From positions 1-64,000 of the forward strand of contig NZ_JYLF01000004.1 of NCBI RefSeq assembly GCF_001043055.1: a stretch of 64,000 nucleotides of DNA. Reading direction: 5' to 3'. This stretch comes from Pseudomonas weihenstephanensis. Its GTDB lineage: Bacteria; Pseudomonadota; Gammaproteobacteria; Pseudomonadales; Pseudomonadaceae. Positions 27,329 through 36,605 of this stretch are shown here, piece by piece. The notes below the pieces were generated by a model, which saw nothing but the letters and a program-made list of their open reading frames with translations, was not told the DNA's origin and made no database searches. The translations under genes and the position numbers were made by a program. Each line of letters opens with the position of its first letter. The stretch's first letter is position 1.

Positions 27329-27955
27329 ATGTATCGCTGCGTTGGGTTAATTGTGTTGAGCCTGGGGCTGGGCGCCTGCCAAAGCCCCAACCCTTATACC
27401 GCCACCTCGCTGCCGATGCCGGCTGCACCGGCGCATGCCGCCAATGCAGTGGACTTAAGCGCCTACCCGCCACCGCCCCGCGATTACGGCCGCTACCAAA
27501 GCTGGGGCTGGCTCAAGGGTCGCCTGCCCGCAGGGACGGCGTGGGCCGACTCGGCACAGATCGCTGACGCGGTGAACAACGCGCTCGATCAACGCGGCTT
27601 GCGCCCGGCGCGGCCCAACCAGGCGCCTGACCTGTGGGTGAGCGCAGATTTACACACAGAAAAACGCTTGCGTCAGGTTCAGGACGACTATGGTTATGGG
27701 GCTGGATACGGCGGGGTCTATGGAGACCGTTATGGGCGCTATGGCAACCAATACGGTATGTACAACACCGTGCCCATCGTGCGGACCTACGAAGTGGAAG
27801 TCATGGTAGTGCAGCTCAGCCTGTATGACGGTAAAACCGGCGAACCCGTGTGGAGTTCCAGCGCTGAAACCAGCAGTAAGGGCAGCCTGAGCGAACGCGA
27901 AAAAGCGTTGCGCGAATCGTTGAACACAGCAACACAGGCCTATCCTCCTCATTAA
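27329..27955 (+). CDS. DUF4136 lipoprotein (first of a tandem pair)
   Basis: A 208-residue lipoprotein. The lipobox LGAC places the acylated cysteine at about residue 17, and Gln at +2 predicts outer-membrane sorting. The DUF4136 body includes [25 protein letters not shown] and a Tyr/Gly-rich stretch ([23 protein letters not shown], broken here for reading as about residues 120-146). GAGGGGAG precedes the ATG. The next gene is a paralogue 24 bp downstream. The function of the family is unknown; the proteins resemble envelope lipoproteins. Confidence 0.82.
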   Translation: MYRCVGLIVLSLGLGACQSPNPYTATSLPMPAAPAHAANAVDLSAYPPPPRDYGRYQSWGWLKGRLPAGTAWADSAQIADAVNNALDQRGLRPARPNQAPDLWVSADLHTEKRLRQVQDDYGYGAGYGGVYGDRYGRYGNQYGMYNTVPIVRTYEVEVMVVQLSLYDGKTGEPVWSSSAETSSKGSLSEREKALRESLNTATQAYPPH

Positions 27956-27979
27956 GACTTGTTGAAGTGGAGAGTCATC

Positions 27980-28579
27980 ATGCTACGTCGTATCGCGCTC
28001 GTGGGGCTGGCGCTGTTACTCAGCGCTTGCGAATCCATGCACGTCACACACGATTACAACCCTTCAGTCGACTTTGCCAACTACCAGACGTGGGCCTGGA
28101 AAGAACCCGCCCTGCAATTTGTGCCCAATAACCCGATGCTTAAAAGCGACCTGACCCTGCAACGCATCACGCAGGCGGTGGCGTATCAGCTGGACCAGCG
28201 CGGGTTGCGCCAGGTGACGCCGGCTACCAAGGCAGACCTGTGGGTGCAGACCTACCTGATCGTCGCCGAGCGCCAGGAGCAAGTGGTCACGAACTACGGT
28301 TATGGCTACGGCGGCCCTTGGGGTGGCCCGTGGGGCGGTTATTGGGGCGGCCCATGGGAAGGTTACTGGGGCCGCCCGGCTTACGATGAGGTGCGCAACA
28401 TCAACTACCAGGTGGGCACATTGCAGATCGATCTGATAGATGCCAAAACCGACAAGCTGGTGTGGCGCGGCAGTGCTGAAAAGGTGGTCGATACCAGCCC
28501 GACGCCACAAGAGCGCAGCGCAGCCATCCATGAAGCCGTGAGCAAAATCCTCAGCGACTACCCGCCTAAGCCGAAATAG
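27980..28579 (+). CDS. DUF4136 lipoprotein (second of a tandem pair)
   Basis: A 199-residue lipoprotein paralogous to the preceding gene. It has a lipobox LSAC with Cys at about residue 16, and the DUF4136 pattern DYNPSVDFANYQTWAW and LDQRGLRQVTP. Its central insert is a Gly-Pro-Trp repeat (GGPWGG repeated about four times, near residues 111-131). GGAG sits 6 nt before the ATG. It is probably cotranscribed with its neighbour. The role is unknown. Confidence 0.82.
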   Translation: MLRRIALVGLALLLSACESMHVTHDYNPSVDFANYQTWAWKEPALQFVPNNPMLKSDLTLQRITQAVAYQLDQRGLRQVTPATKADLWVQTYLIVAERQEQVVTNYGYGYGGPWGGPWGGYWGGPWEGYWGRPAYDEVRNINYQVGTLQIDLIDAKTDKLVWRGSAEKVVDTSPTPQERSAAIHEAVSKILSDYPPKPK

Positions 28580-28591
28580 GGCCACGGGTGC

Positions 28592-28620
28592 GCATCGTTA
28601 ATCGCTGACGATTAGTGCGC
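28592..28620. repeat. Hairpin downstream of the DUF4136 pair
   Basis: TAATCG-CTGA-CGATTA (28599-28614) has flanking GCGCA/TGCGC that can extend the stem with an internal bulge. It lies 13 bp after the stop of the second lipoprotein. It may be a terminator, but there is no T-tract. Confidence 0.4.
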
Positions 28621-28853
28621 GGCTGCGTAGCGCTCGTAAACCCTGGAATGCGGTGCATCAAGCACAGCGCCTTCATCAGGTTAACGATCGCTTCGCACTC
28701 GCACGTTGCCTTCGGCCACTGCGACGGTGGGCATTAGTTGCCCGCTCAGTCACCAAAGCTGGCAACTCGCCAGCGCACGGCGCACACCTTGACTACACTC
28801 CTTTTCACCCTTGGAGAGTTGCGCTCGGCAGCAAGCCGGCAAAGGAGTGCTCG

Positions 28854-30857
28854 ATGTCTCCCCAATTGCGTGGCGTGTGCTTAAGCAGCCCCCGGCAACA
28901 ACGGGGTGCAATCGGTTTGATCGCAGCACTGACCCTGGGCTTGGTGCTGTTGTTCATGTTGCTGGTGGTGGACAGCGGCCGCTTGTATCTGGAACAACGC
29001 AAGTTGCAACGGGTCGCCGATGTGGCCGTGCTCGAAGCCGTCAGCCGGGGCGGTAATTGTGTAGCCGCCGCCGGTTCGAACACCGCCACGGTCTACTCCG
29101 TCGCCAGCGCCACACGCAACAGCTTCACGCCCTCCACCACACAAACGGTGAGCGCCACCTGCGGCACGCTGATTACCGGCAGCGACAAACTGCGCACGTT
29201 CAGTGCCGATGCGAGCAAGTCCGACGCCATCCGCGTGATCACCACCACGGTGGTCCCGACCAGCGTCGCGGGTGGGTTATGGGACCTGTTTTCCAAAGGC
29301 ACCTTTGGCTTTAACACCCGGCTAACGGCCAGTGCGGTGGGGGCATCACCCAACGCCACACTGGCGCAAATCAGCATTCGCAGTACGTTGGCGAGTGTCA
29401 CCACAAATTCACAGGCCGCCGTGCTCAACGCAGTGATCGGCGGGCTGGCAGGGGGGAGTCTCAACCTGACCGTGGGGGGCTGGGATGGACTGATCAAGAG
29501 TGATATCAACTTGCTCAGCTATATGAACCAGTTAGCCATTGACCTGAAATTAAGCGCAGGGGATTACACCAGTCTGCTTGCAGCCAAAACCAACCTGACG
29601 CAACTTATCCAAACCGCCGCCACCGTAATGAACATTAACGGCGCCACAGCAGAGGTGAAAGCCGCCTTACTGGGCTTAGAGACCGCCGTGAAACTGAACC
29701 CGGCCGTGGTCACATTAGGGGACTTGCTCAAGCTGCAAACTGCAAGTTCCACCGCCGGGCTAGACGCCAATCTACAACTGATGCAGTTGCTTCAAGCATT
29801 CCTTCAGGTGGCGAATGCCAACAATGCCGTAGCCCTGACGTTGCCGGTCAATATCCCGGGCGTTCTGAGCGTCACCGTGCGTTTGAAAGTGATAGAACCA
29901 CCGCAATTTTCAGTGGTGGGCGACCCAAGCAAGCAAAACCTCTTCGTACGTACAGCGCAAGTTCGGGCACTGATTTCGTTGAACGTTCCGTTATTGAGCA
30001 ACATCGCCGGTTTAACTAATGCCATCACCGACCTCGTCGGCGGTCTGACGCCGGTCCTCAACAGTCTGCTAAGCCTCAATCTGGTCACCACACTGGGTAA
30101 TGCGCTTTGCCTGCTGGGTGCTGGTTGCCAACAGCTCGACGTTCTTCTGCTACCCACCCCGCAAATTGATATCAGTGTTGATGCCGCCTCTGCCACTGCG
30201 CAGGTCACAGGGTATACCTGCCCGACAGGCAGCAGCGGCACCAAGAGTTTGACGGTTGCAACGACCAAGTCGTTGGCAACCATCCGGGTAGGTAAAATTG
30301 ATCCTGTCACGGCATTCGCTTCCAGCGCCCCGCCTACGCCTCTGGCGGTGCCGATTGTGGATGTGGGGATAAAAACGTGTCACCGCATTCTGGGCCTGAT
30401 CGGCACCTGCGGCGATCGCACCCCATTCGCAGGGGGCGGAATCGGCCTGACGGTGAACGCACAGGTTGCTCCGTCGCCCTCTTCGCAGACGCTGATCTTC
30501 TCTAAAAACAGCGTCCCGGATTCCACCCCTACAAATCTCAAGCTGCCACCGACCATTCAAAGCACACCGGCCACCCAAGACGTTATCAACAGCCTGGGTA
30601 CGACCCTGGCGGGTGTGAAAATTCAGGCGTATACCCCGTCGAACAATAATCCGTTAAGCACCGTTGTCCAAACTGCGACAAACGCCATCAGTGGAGTTGT
30701 GACGCTGCTTTTACCTTCGCTGACCAGTTTGCTGGGTTCTCTGCTGGACCCCATTGTTAACAGTCTGCTAAAGACCCTCGGCATCAGCCTGGTCGATGTA
30801 CAAATCGGCGCGAACCTCACCTGCGGGCAAGGCGGGCGTGCTCAGTTGGTGCTTTAA
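28854..30857 (+). CDS. tadG: TadG-like pilus assembly/minor pilin protein
   Basis: A 667-residue protein with one N-terminal transmembrane helix (GAIGLIAALTLGLVLLFMLLVV near residues 19-40) followed by DSGRLYLEQRKLQRVADVAVLEAV, the TadE/TadG-type start. The long periplasmic region is rich in Ser, Thr, Leu and Val with few charges. AAAGGAG lies 6 nt before this ATG; starts further upstream have no ribosome site. In P. aeruginosa tadG (PA4297) lies beside pprB. Here it sits on the far side of pprA and converges on it, the two TAA stops sharing TTAA. It probably anchors or caps the Flp pilus. Confidence 0.8.
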   Translation: MSPQLRGVCLSSPRQQRGAIGLIAALTLGLVLLFMLLVVDSGRLYLEQRKLQRVADVAVLEAVSRGGNCVAAAGSNTATVYSVASATRNSFTPSTTQTVSATCGTLITGSDKLRTFSADASKSDAIRVITTTVVPTSVAGGLWDLFSKGTFGFNTRLTASAVGASPNATLAQISIRSTLASVTTNSQAAVLNAVIGGLAGGSLNLTVGGWDGLIKSDINLLSYMNQLAIDLKLSAGDYTSLLAAKTNLTQLIQTAATVMNINGATAEVKAALLGLETAVKLNPAVVTLGDLLKLQTASSTAGLDANLQLMQLLQAFLQVANANNAVALTLPVNIPGVLSVTVRLKVIEPPQFSVVGDPSKQNLFVRTAQVRALISLNVPLLSNIAGLTNAITDLVGGLTPVLNSLLSLNLVTTLGNALCLLGAGCQQLDVLLLPTPQIDISVDAASATAQVTGYTCPTGSSGTKSLTVATTKSLATIRVGKIDPVTAFASSAPPTPLAVPIVDVGIKTCHRILGLIGTCGDRTPFAGGGIGLTVNAQVAPSPSSQTLIFSKNSVPDSTPTNLKLPPTIQSTPATQDVINSLGTTLAGVKIQAYTPSNNNPLSTVVQTATNAISGVVTLLLPSLTSLLGSLLDPIVNSLLKTLGISLVDVQIGANLTCGQGGRAQLVL

Positions 30858-33607
30858 GCGGTTGCAACCGCGCCCGGCAACGTCACGCAAAACCGTGCCC
30901 CGTGTTCGGTGTTGCTGACGCTCAGACGCCCGCCCATGTTGTCGATGATCCCGTAGCTCACCGACAGCCCCAGCCCGGTGCCAACGCCAATCGGTTTGGT
31001 GGTGAAGAAAGGCTCAAAAATGCGTTCCAGCAACCGCGGATCAATCCCGCCCGCGTTGTCTTGGACCCATAGCTTTACAGCGTCGTGATCCGGTTGCAGG
31101 CCAAGGGCGATCCAGGGCTGGAAGTCGCGATCAGTCTCACGTTTGCTCAGCAGCGCATCACGGGCATTGACCACCAGGTTGATCAGCACTTGCTCCAGTT
31201 GATCGACGTGACCGCGCACTTGCGTCAGGCTGTCCAGCCCTTCACAACGCACCTCAACCCCTTTGCCCCGCAACCCTTCACTGAGCAACGACAAGGTGCC
31301 TTCGACGGCAACGGCAGGGTTGAACAGGTGTTGCTCTATTTCCGAACGCCGCCCAAATACCCGCATGTGATCCACCACCCGCGCAGCGCGTTGCACTTGG
31401 GCGTCGATGCGGTTGAGCTTGTCTTGCAAGTAATCAATTTGCACGTCCCCGTTGCTCAGGCGTTTGAGCACGTTGACGATGGCCATGCGCATCACGTTCA
31501 ACGGCTGGTTGATCTCGTGCGCCAGCCCGGTCGCCATCTCGCCCAAGGTGGCCATTTTCGCGCTTTGGGTGAGTTGCTGTTGCGCACGGCGCACCTCGGT
31601 GTTGTCGCGCCCCACGGCCTGCACTTCGATCAATTGCCCCTGCGCATCAAATACGCCACGGTCCGACCACACCCACCATGCGTGTTCACGCCCCGGCAGT
31701 TGCAGGCTGATTTCGGCGGTGCTGACCGGGAACTCGGGGGTCAACGTGGCCAGGCGCTGTACAAACGCCTGATGCTGCTGCGCCGATAACCAACGGCTCA
31801 AATTGATCCCCGGCAGTTGTTGCGGCGCGCACTCCAGATAAGTCGCCAAGGGGCGGTTGCCAAAGCTCAGGGTCAAGTCGGGGCTGTAGCGACAAATCAT
31901 TGCCGGGGAGTCTTCGACCAGCATGCGGTAGCGCTCTTCGCTGTGCCTGACCCGCTCAGCGGCCTCGCTCGCTTCGGTGATGTCCAGCCACAAGCCCACC
32001 GCTTCGACAGGCAAGCCCAAATCGTCGCGCAGCAGCCTGGCCTCATCGAGCAGCCAGTGATAAGCGCCGCCTCGATCACGCAGTCGATAGCGGCTGCTCA
32101 CGCTGCCTTCACGCAGCAATTGGCGGGTGCGTGCGAAGTACTGTTCGCGGTCGTCGGGGTGCACCCACTCAATTAATTCGCCTGCCGCGCATTCTTCCAG
32201 CGTCCAGCCCAGCAAGGGCTGCAAACTGGCGCTGAAGAAGACGGGCAGTAACGCGCCCTCGGCATAACGTTGTACATAAATCACTGCGGGCGAACTGGCG
32301 ATCAGGTTGTCGAGCCGGGCATGCGCCGCAGCCGCCTGTTGCTGCTGGTTTTTAATGTCGCTGACATCGAGCATATAACCCACGATGCGTCGCGCGTCGC
32401 CTGCCCCCAGCACTTGCCCCTGAAGGCGATACCACATCGCAGGTTGTGTGCTGTCAGCCTGATGCAACCGGGCGCACAGCAAGCAGGCCTTGTCATGCAC
32501 CAGCAGCTCATTGAAACGGCTGGCCACTTCATCGCGATCGGCCGGGTGAAACAGTCCCAGCCATTGCTCGCGAGACAAATAAGCGCTCTGCCCCGGCACC
32601 ACACTGGCCGCCAATGGCGGCGCCAGCTGGAGTTGCTCAAGGGCGGGCGACCACTCCCACCAGCCGCTGCCCAGTAACCCTTGCAACGCCTCCATGCGCT
32701 CCATCTGCCGGGCATGCTGAACCTCACGCAAGCGCCCCAGCAACGGCCCTGCCAACGCCGCGCAGACTTGCAACCAATCGTTATCGCCCATCGCGGGCGG
32801 ATGCGCAGAGGCCGGGTACATCCCCAACAACAACCACGCGCACACGCCCTGATGATCGCTGTAAGGCACCAAAAAACCGTCGGCATTGCCGAACAACCCG
32901 TTGAGCCTTGAATGTTCGCGGTTGCCGTGAAGGGGTTCAAAGCGCTGGGGAGCCTGGCCGTAAAGGCTGTCGAGGGCGCTGCCGGCGGGTTGATCGACCT
33001 CCCAGAGCGCCGGGGCGTCATGGCGATGAAACGCGCTGTAGATCGTCCATCCCGTTTGCGCGTTATCCGCTAAGGCCAAGGCGACGCACGGCACATGCCA
33101 GAGCTGCGCCACCTGTTGCAGCATGTCGCTCACCACCGCCTGTAAACGTGAAGGGATGCATTGGCGCACTTGCTCGCTCATGTGCGTGGTGAGCAGTTGG
33201 CAACGTTCACGACTGCGGGCCTGTTGATTGCCCAGCAAGAGGTCGCTGATGTCCAACAGTTGCAGCAGCCAGCCGTCAGCCTGCGGTTGCACCCAGCCCC
33301 GGGTGTGCACAACGTGGCTGCCTGCCCCTTGAAACGTGAGATCCAGGCTTTGGCCCTGCCAGTCCACTGGCGTGCCTTCGAGTGCCTGCGTGCTGCCGGG
33401 CACCAGATAATCAATCAACAAACGCGCAGGGCCATTGCCCATGACCACACCGTGATGCTGCGCGCCGTGTATTTCCAGAACATGGCCCTGGGGGTCGAGC
33501 CGCACTTCAATCCCCGCCTCCAGGCGCGGCGCCGAACGGGCGGGCACAGGTAAACCCTCATGAGTGCGACCCAGCAGGCGCCCGAACAAACGCTCGCCGG
33601 TGATCAA
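30854..33607 (-). CDS. pprA: PprA-like sensor histidine kinase
   Basis: A 917-residue kinase. The N-terminal third is a sensor region with a GAF-like segment, followed by at least two PAS modules (about residues 440-560 and 560-670). The HisKA phospho-acceptor is in GLAHEINQPLNVM (about residue 695), with the N box NLVVNARDAL, G1 DNAGGID and G2 GTGLGLSVS. No transmembrane helix is obvious, so sensing is probably cytoplasmic. The TTG start at 33607 overlaps the TGA of the TadE-like gene (TTGA), implying translational coupling. Its partner is PprB, encoded nearby on the other strand, and the pair controls the Tad pilus in P. aeruginosa. Confidence 0.85.
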   Translation of the reverse strand: MITGERLFGRLLGRTHEGLPVPARSAPRLEAGIEVRLDPQGHVLEIHGAQHHGVVMGNGPARLLIDYLVPGSTQALEGTPVDWQGQSLDLTFQGAGSHVVHTRGWVQPQADGWLLQLLDISDLLLGNQQARSRERCQLLTTHMSEQVRQCIPSRLQAVVSDMLQQVAQLWHVPCVALALADNAQTGWTIYSAFHRHDAPALWEVDQPAGSALDSLYGQAPQRFEPLHGNREHSRLNGLFGNADGFLVPYSDHQGVCAWLLLGMYPASAHPPAMGDNDWLQVCAALAGPLLGRLREVQHARQMERMEALQGLLGSGWWEWSPALEQLQLAPPLAASVVPGQSAYLSREQWLGLFHPADRDEVASRFNELLVHDKACLLCARLHQADSTQPAMWYRLQGQVLGAGDARRIVGYMLDVSDIKNQQQQAAAAHARLDNLIASSPAVIYVQRYAEGALLPVFFSASLQPLLGWTLEECAAGELIEWVHPDDREQYFARTRQLLREGSVSSRYRLRDRGGAYHWLLDEARLLRDDLGLPVEAVGLWLDITEASEAAERVRHSEERYRMLVEDSPAMICRYSPDLTLSFGNRPLATYLECAPQQLPGINLSRWLSAQQHQAFVQRLATLTPEFPVSTAEISLQLPGREHAWWVWSDRGVFDAQGQLIEVQAVGRDNTEVRRAQQQLTQSAKMATLGEMATGLAHEINQPLNVMRMAIVNVLKRLSNGDVQIDYLQDKLNRIDAQVQRAARVVDHMRVFGRRSEIEQHLFNPAVAVEGTLSLLSEGLRGKGVEVRCEGLDSLTQVRGHVDQLEQVLINLVVNARDALLSKRETDRDFQPWIALGLQPDHDAVKLWVQDNAGGIDPRLLERIFEPFFTTKPIGVGTGLGLSVSYGIIDNMGGRLSVSNTEHGARFCVTLPGAVATA

Positions 33608-34044
33608 AATTGCAGGCTCGACTGGGCCGTCAACGTCGTCGGCAGACTGGGCACCCTGATGTTACCCGGCAGCACCAGCACTGGCAGGACCGCACTCAGC
33701 GCCGACGACGGCAGGCTGACTGTGACCGTCAAAACACCCGCGCTGTAAACCGCCGTTTTCTGCACGCTGCCCTTCAGGCCCGCAGGGACCCATGACAGTT
33801 GTTCGCCCAGCACGGTCAGCGCGCGCGCCTGCACATCCGCGGTGTACGTACTGGGTGACACGGTGGGGTCCAGCGCCACACTGCGGCGCACCGCCTCAGC
33901 TGTCGAGTGATGGAATGATTGCATCAGCAACAGCGGCAAGCTGTAGCTGACAACCGCGTAAAAAACTGCAAAAAACACCACAAACACCAGCGCAAACTCG
34001 ATGGCAGCCGCGCCTTTTTGTTTTGTGCGAAGGCCTGTTTTCAT
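33604..34044 (-). CDS. TadE/TadF-like pseudopilin
   Basis: A 146-residue prepilin-like protein. It has a short basic leader, then the processing motif KGAAAIEF with cleavage expected after Gly11 and Glu at +5, and a hydrophobic helix (ALVFVVFFAVFYAVVSYSLPLLL). The remaining 100 residues are periplasmic. FppA, encoded divergently 71 bp away, should cleave it. It is probably a minor pseudopilin that helps initiate Flp pilus assembly. It occupies the place of PA4294 between pprA and fppA. Confidence 0.82.
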   Translation of the reverse strand: MKTGLRTKQKGAAAIEFALVFVVFFAVFYAVVSYSLPLLLMQSFHHSTAEAVRRSVALDPTVSPSTYTADVQARALTVLGEQLSWVPAGLKGSVQKTAVYSAGVLTVTVSLPSSALSAVLPVLVLPGNIRVPSLPTTLTAQSSLQF

Positions 34045-34115
34045 GACTGCGTCTACCCTGACAACTACACGTCATATCAGCATAGAATCATTCGCCAAAA
34101 AGGGACGCCGAATAC

Positions 34116-34589
34116 GTGACGCAATTAATCGTTCTGTTCATGTGGTTATCGGCGTGTGCCATTCAAGACCTGTATCAGCGCCAGATCGCCAACACCTTAA
34201 CGTTGGGTGGCACAGGGCTGGCGTTGTTGTACCTGCTCTGGAACGGCCATACCTGGCTCGGCGCACCGGCCAGCGAGGGCGGCTTGGCCCTGCTGATTGT
34301 GCTGCTGTTGACCCTGCCCGGTTACGCGCTCCATAAATTCGGCGCCGGTGACGTGAAGCTGCTGATCGCACTTGCTCTGGCAACCGATCGTCTGACGGTA
34401 CTGGGCACGTTTATCGGTGCCGGTGTGTGCTTGCTGTCGTGGACTCTTTTCGCGTCAAAAATATTCCCGCTGATCTATCAACGGGTTACACCCTCTGAGA
34501 CCCCGCCCCTGGATGCTGCGCCAAAAAAAGTCCCCTTCGCGCCCTTCCTGCTAGCAGGTTTTAGCCTGACGACACTGTGCCTGGCGTAG
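34116..34589 (+). CDS. fppA: Flp prepilin peptidase FppA (type IV leader peptidase family)
   Basis: A 157-residue inner-membrane aspartyl protease of the TadV/FppA type. The catalytic aspartates are Asp18 in AIQDLYQRQI and Asp79 in the GxGD motif FGAGDVKLL. It lacks the N-methylase domain of PilD, as is normal for TadV proteins. It cleaves Flp and the TadE-like pseudopilins. The GTG at 34116 has AGGGA 10 nt upstream; the first ATG lies 8 codons further in. Confidence 0.87.
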   Translation: MTQLIVLFMWLSACAIQDLYQRQIANTLTLGGTGLALLYLLWNGHTWLGAPASEGGLALLIVLLLTLPGYALHKFGAGDVKLLIALALATDRLTVLGTFIGAGVCLLSWTLFASKIFPLIYQRVTPSETPPLDAAPKKVPFAPFLLAGFSLTTLCLA

Positions 34590-34624
34590 TTCAAACGTAG
34601 GATTAGCTCCATGTACAGCGTGGG

Positions 34625-34640
34625 AAAGTAGGTCTACTTT
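34625..34640. promoter_or_regulatory. Palindrome upstream of pprB
   Basis: AAAGTAG-GT-CTACTTT has perfect 7-bp arms 69 bp upstream of the pprB start. It may be an operator or part of the promoter. GGATTAG, a weak relative of the flp-promoter half-site, lies at 34600-34606. Confidence 0.4.
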
Positions 34641-34708
34641 TAAACAAGCTTCCTCAAGAAGAGGACAGCTGGACGCCCTTAATTGGCTTGCCAGGCATGG
34701 AGTAACGC

Positions 34709-35488
34709 GTGAACACGCCCAGTCCTCTAATAAAAGTAATGGTGGTCGATGATCAACCGTTGATTGTCGAAGAACTCTGCGAGTTTCTGGAGAGCAGCGG
34801 TTACCGTTGCGTGCCATGTGAATCGGGCCGTGAGGCGCTCGAAAGCTTCAAGGACGACCCTGAGATTGGTCTGGTGCTGTGTGATTTGCACATGCCCGAC
34901 ATGAATGGCATCGAACTGACGCAACACCTGCAAAAATTCGCGGGCAAAAAAAGGCTGTTTGAAAGCATCCTCCTCACCGGTCGCGCAGACAAACAAGACG
35001 TGATCAAAGCGTTGCGTTGCGGGGTCGCCGACTACTATCAAAAACCGGTCGACCTCAACGAATTACTCGAAGGCATTCAGCGTCAGGAAGCACTGTTGCG
35101 CGAACGAATGAAGAATGAACAACTCGGGCATTTGAACCAGAAGCTACAGTTCCTGGCCGACTCCATTGACGACCTCTACCAAGACATGGAAGCCGTGCGC
35201 CGCCCGCCTCGTGCCACCTCCAGCGACACGGGCTCCAGCGAGGACAGCAACGCCTTGATGCCTGCCATCTTCCAGCAACTGTCGCCGCGCCAATTGGACG
35301 TGGCCCGGTTGGTGGGCAAAGGCCAGACCAACTATCAAATTGCCTGTGATCTGGGCATCACTGAAAACACCGTCAAGTTGTACGTCTCGCAGGTACTGCG
35401 CCTGACCCACATGAACAACCGTACTCAGTTGGCACTGGCCTTGTCCCCCAACGCCAACGCGCAGCAGCACCGGTTGACGGCGCACTGA
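34709..35488 (+). CDS. pprB: Response regulator PprB, LuxR-type output
   Basis: A 259-residue response regulator. The receiver domain spans residues 8-125 with the acidic pair in VVDDQP, the phospho-acceptor Asp59 in LCDLHMPDMNG, and the switch residues in LTGRAD and QKPVD. A linker follows (residues about 125-190), then a LuxR/FixJ-type helix-turn-helix at the C-terminus (LSPRQLDVARLVGKGQTNYQIACDLGITENTVK, read as residues about 197-229). PprB activates flp-tad and other adhesin genes in P. aeruginosa, and the cognate kinase PprA is encoded nearby. The start is GTG with GGAG 6 nt upstream. Confidence 0.88.
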   Translation: MNTPSPLIKVMVVDDQPLIVEELCEFLESSGYRCVPCESGREALESFKDDPEIGLVLCDLHMPDMNGIELTQHLQKFAGKKRLFESILLTGRADKQDVIKALRCGVADYYQKPVDLNELLEGIQRQEALLRERMKNEQLGHLNQKLQFLADSIDDLYQDMEAVRRPPRATSSDTGSSEDSNALMPAIFQQLSPRQLDVARLVGKGQTNYQIACDLGITENTVKLYVSQVLRLTHMNNRTQLALALSPNANAQQHRLTAH

Positions 35489-35615
35489 CCCTTCCCGCGC
35501 TGTAGGCGCACCGCCAGCCGGAGCGCCGGGGTTGAAGCCGCCGCACGCAACCTGCGCTAGCGGCTACGCACTGCCTCCAGGCCGTCATCCGATACCTGGG
35601 CCGTGACAGCCCCCA

Positions 35616-35885
35616 TCAATTGGACGTGCCGCTCCCGCCACTCGATTCCTGTTTGTAATACTCGGGAATCTCATGCTCATAACTTTTCAACAAGCGTTGC
35701 AGGCTTTGTTCGCGCTCTTGCGGGGTGACCGTCTGCGGCACGGCTGACTGCGCCTTACCACTGACCTGTAACTGCAACCAGTTTTCGGTTTCTTGCTGAT
35801 AGGAGGACGACGGCCCAGGCTCGATGGCCCACACGCTCATCGGCATGACGGCCAATAACAACCCCATACGCACGGTTAACGGCAT
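35616..35885 (-). CDS. DUF3613 exported protein at the end of the tad operon
   Basis: An 89-residue protein with a signal peptide (MPLTVRMGLLLAVMPMSVWA) and a short hydrophilic mature part (ENWLQLQVSGKAQ, TPQEREQSLQRLLKSYEHEIPEYY, Ser/Gly tail). It matches the DUF3613 family that accompanies tad loci in Pseudomonas, the PA4298 position. It starts 13 bp after the tadD stop and is last in the rcpC-to-tadD operon. Its role in pilus assembly is not known. Confidence 0.8.
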   Translation of the reverse strand: MPLTVRMGLLLAVMPMSVWAIEPGPSSSYQQETENWLQLQVSGKAQSAVPQTVTPQEREQSLQRLLKSYEHEIPEYYKQESSGGSGTSN

Positions 35886-35898
35886 GGCACACCTCCAA

Positions 35899-36591
35899 TT
35901 ATTTTATGGCTGCAACCTGATCACTGGCCGCTTTGGCTGGCGCCTTGAGCGCTTGAGCGCGCGCTTGGGCATCGCTCACGTGTTGCGGGGTCAAACCGGC
36001 ACGCGTGACCAGCTCCGCTGCCTGCTGCCAGTTGTCTTGATAGATCAACAACGTCACCAAATTCAACGCCGCCAACCCGTCATCTTCCTTGCTCAGTTCC
36101 AATGCCGTCAGAAACTCAAAACGCGCATCGTCAACACGCAACAAATTCAGATACACCACGCCCAAGTCATTGCGGATGTTGGCATCGGTGGGCGCCAGCC
36201 GGGCGGCATTTTGCAGATAAGTCAGCGCCTGTGCGTTGTCCCCACGCCCCACCGCCAACTGGCCCAGGCCATGTTCACCGTCAGCCGCCAAACAGGTGCC
36301 CAGCAACCCGCGATACAGCGGCTCAGCGTCGCTGCGCCCCAACTGGCGATAGATGCGCGCCTTACGCAACTGCACTTGCCCGTAGCGCTCGGGCAGGCTT
36401 TGCAGGTTGGCCAGGCTGGCGTGCAGCTTGCCTTGCTTGGCCATGTCATCCGCCAGGTTCATGGACAGCTCCTGATCGCCACTCAATTTGGCGCAACTGC
36501 TGTTCAGGGCCAGCCACGGCGGGTTACTGGCCCCAGGGGTCGCGCAGCCGCCTAACATCAGCAGCCCAAACGCAGCGATCACAGCTTTCAT
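35899..36591 (-). CDS. tadD: TadD TPR lipoprotein, pilotin-like
   Basis: A 230-residue lipoprotein. The signal peptide has lipobox LGGC (Cys about residue 16). TPR-like repeats in the middle include AEPLYRGLLGTCLA, GQLAVGRGDNAQALTYLQNAARLAPTDANIRNDLGVVYL and FEFLTALELS. TadD assists outer-membrane assembly of the RcpA secretin. The ATG at 36591 has AGGAG 7 nt upstream; an ATG six codons earlier overlaps the tadC stop (ATGA) and could also be used. Confidence 0.87.
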   Translation of the reverse strand: MKAVIAAFGLLMLGGCATPGASNPPWLALNSSCAKLSGDQELSMNLADDMAKQGKLHASLANLQSLPERYGQVQLRKARIYRQLGRSDAEPLYRGLLGTCLAADGEHGLGQLAVGRGDNAQALTYLQNAARLAPTDANIRNDLGVVYLNLLRVDDARFEFLTALELSKEDDGLAALNLVTLLIYQDNWQQAAELVTRAGLTPQHVSDAQARAQALKAPAKAASDQVAAIK

Positions 36592-36605
36592 GCACACACT
36601 CCTGA

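Noticed and set aside
28780-28800. Possible stationary-phase promoter (TACACT) before tadG
   Set aside because: The -10-like hexamer has no matching -35 and such sequences are frequent; there is not enough to call a promoter.
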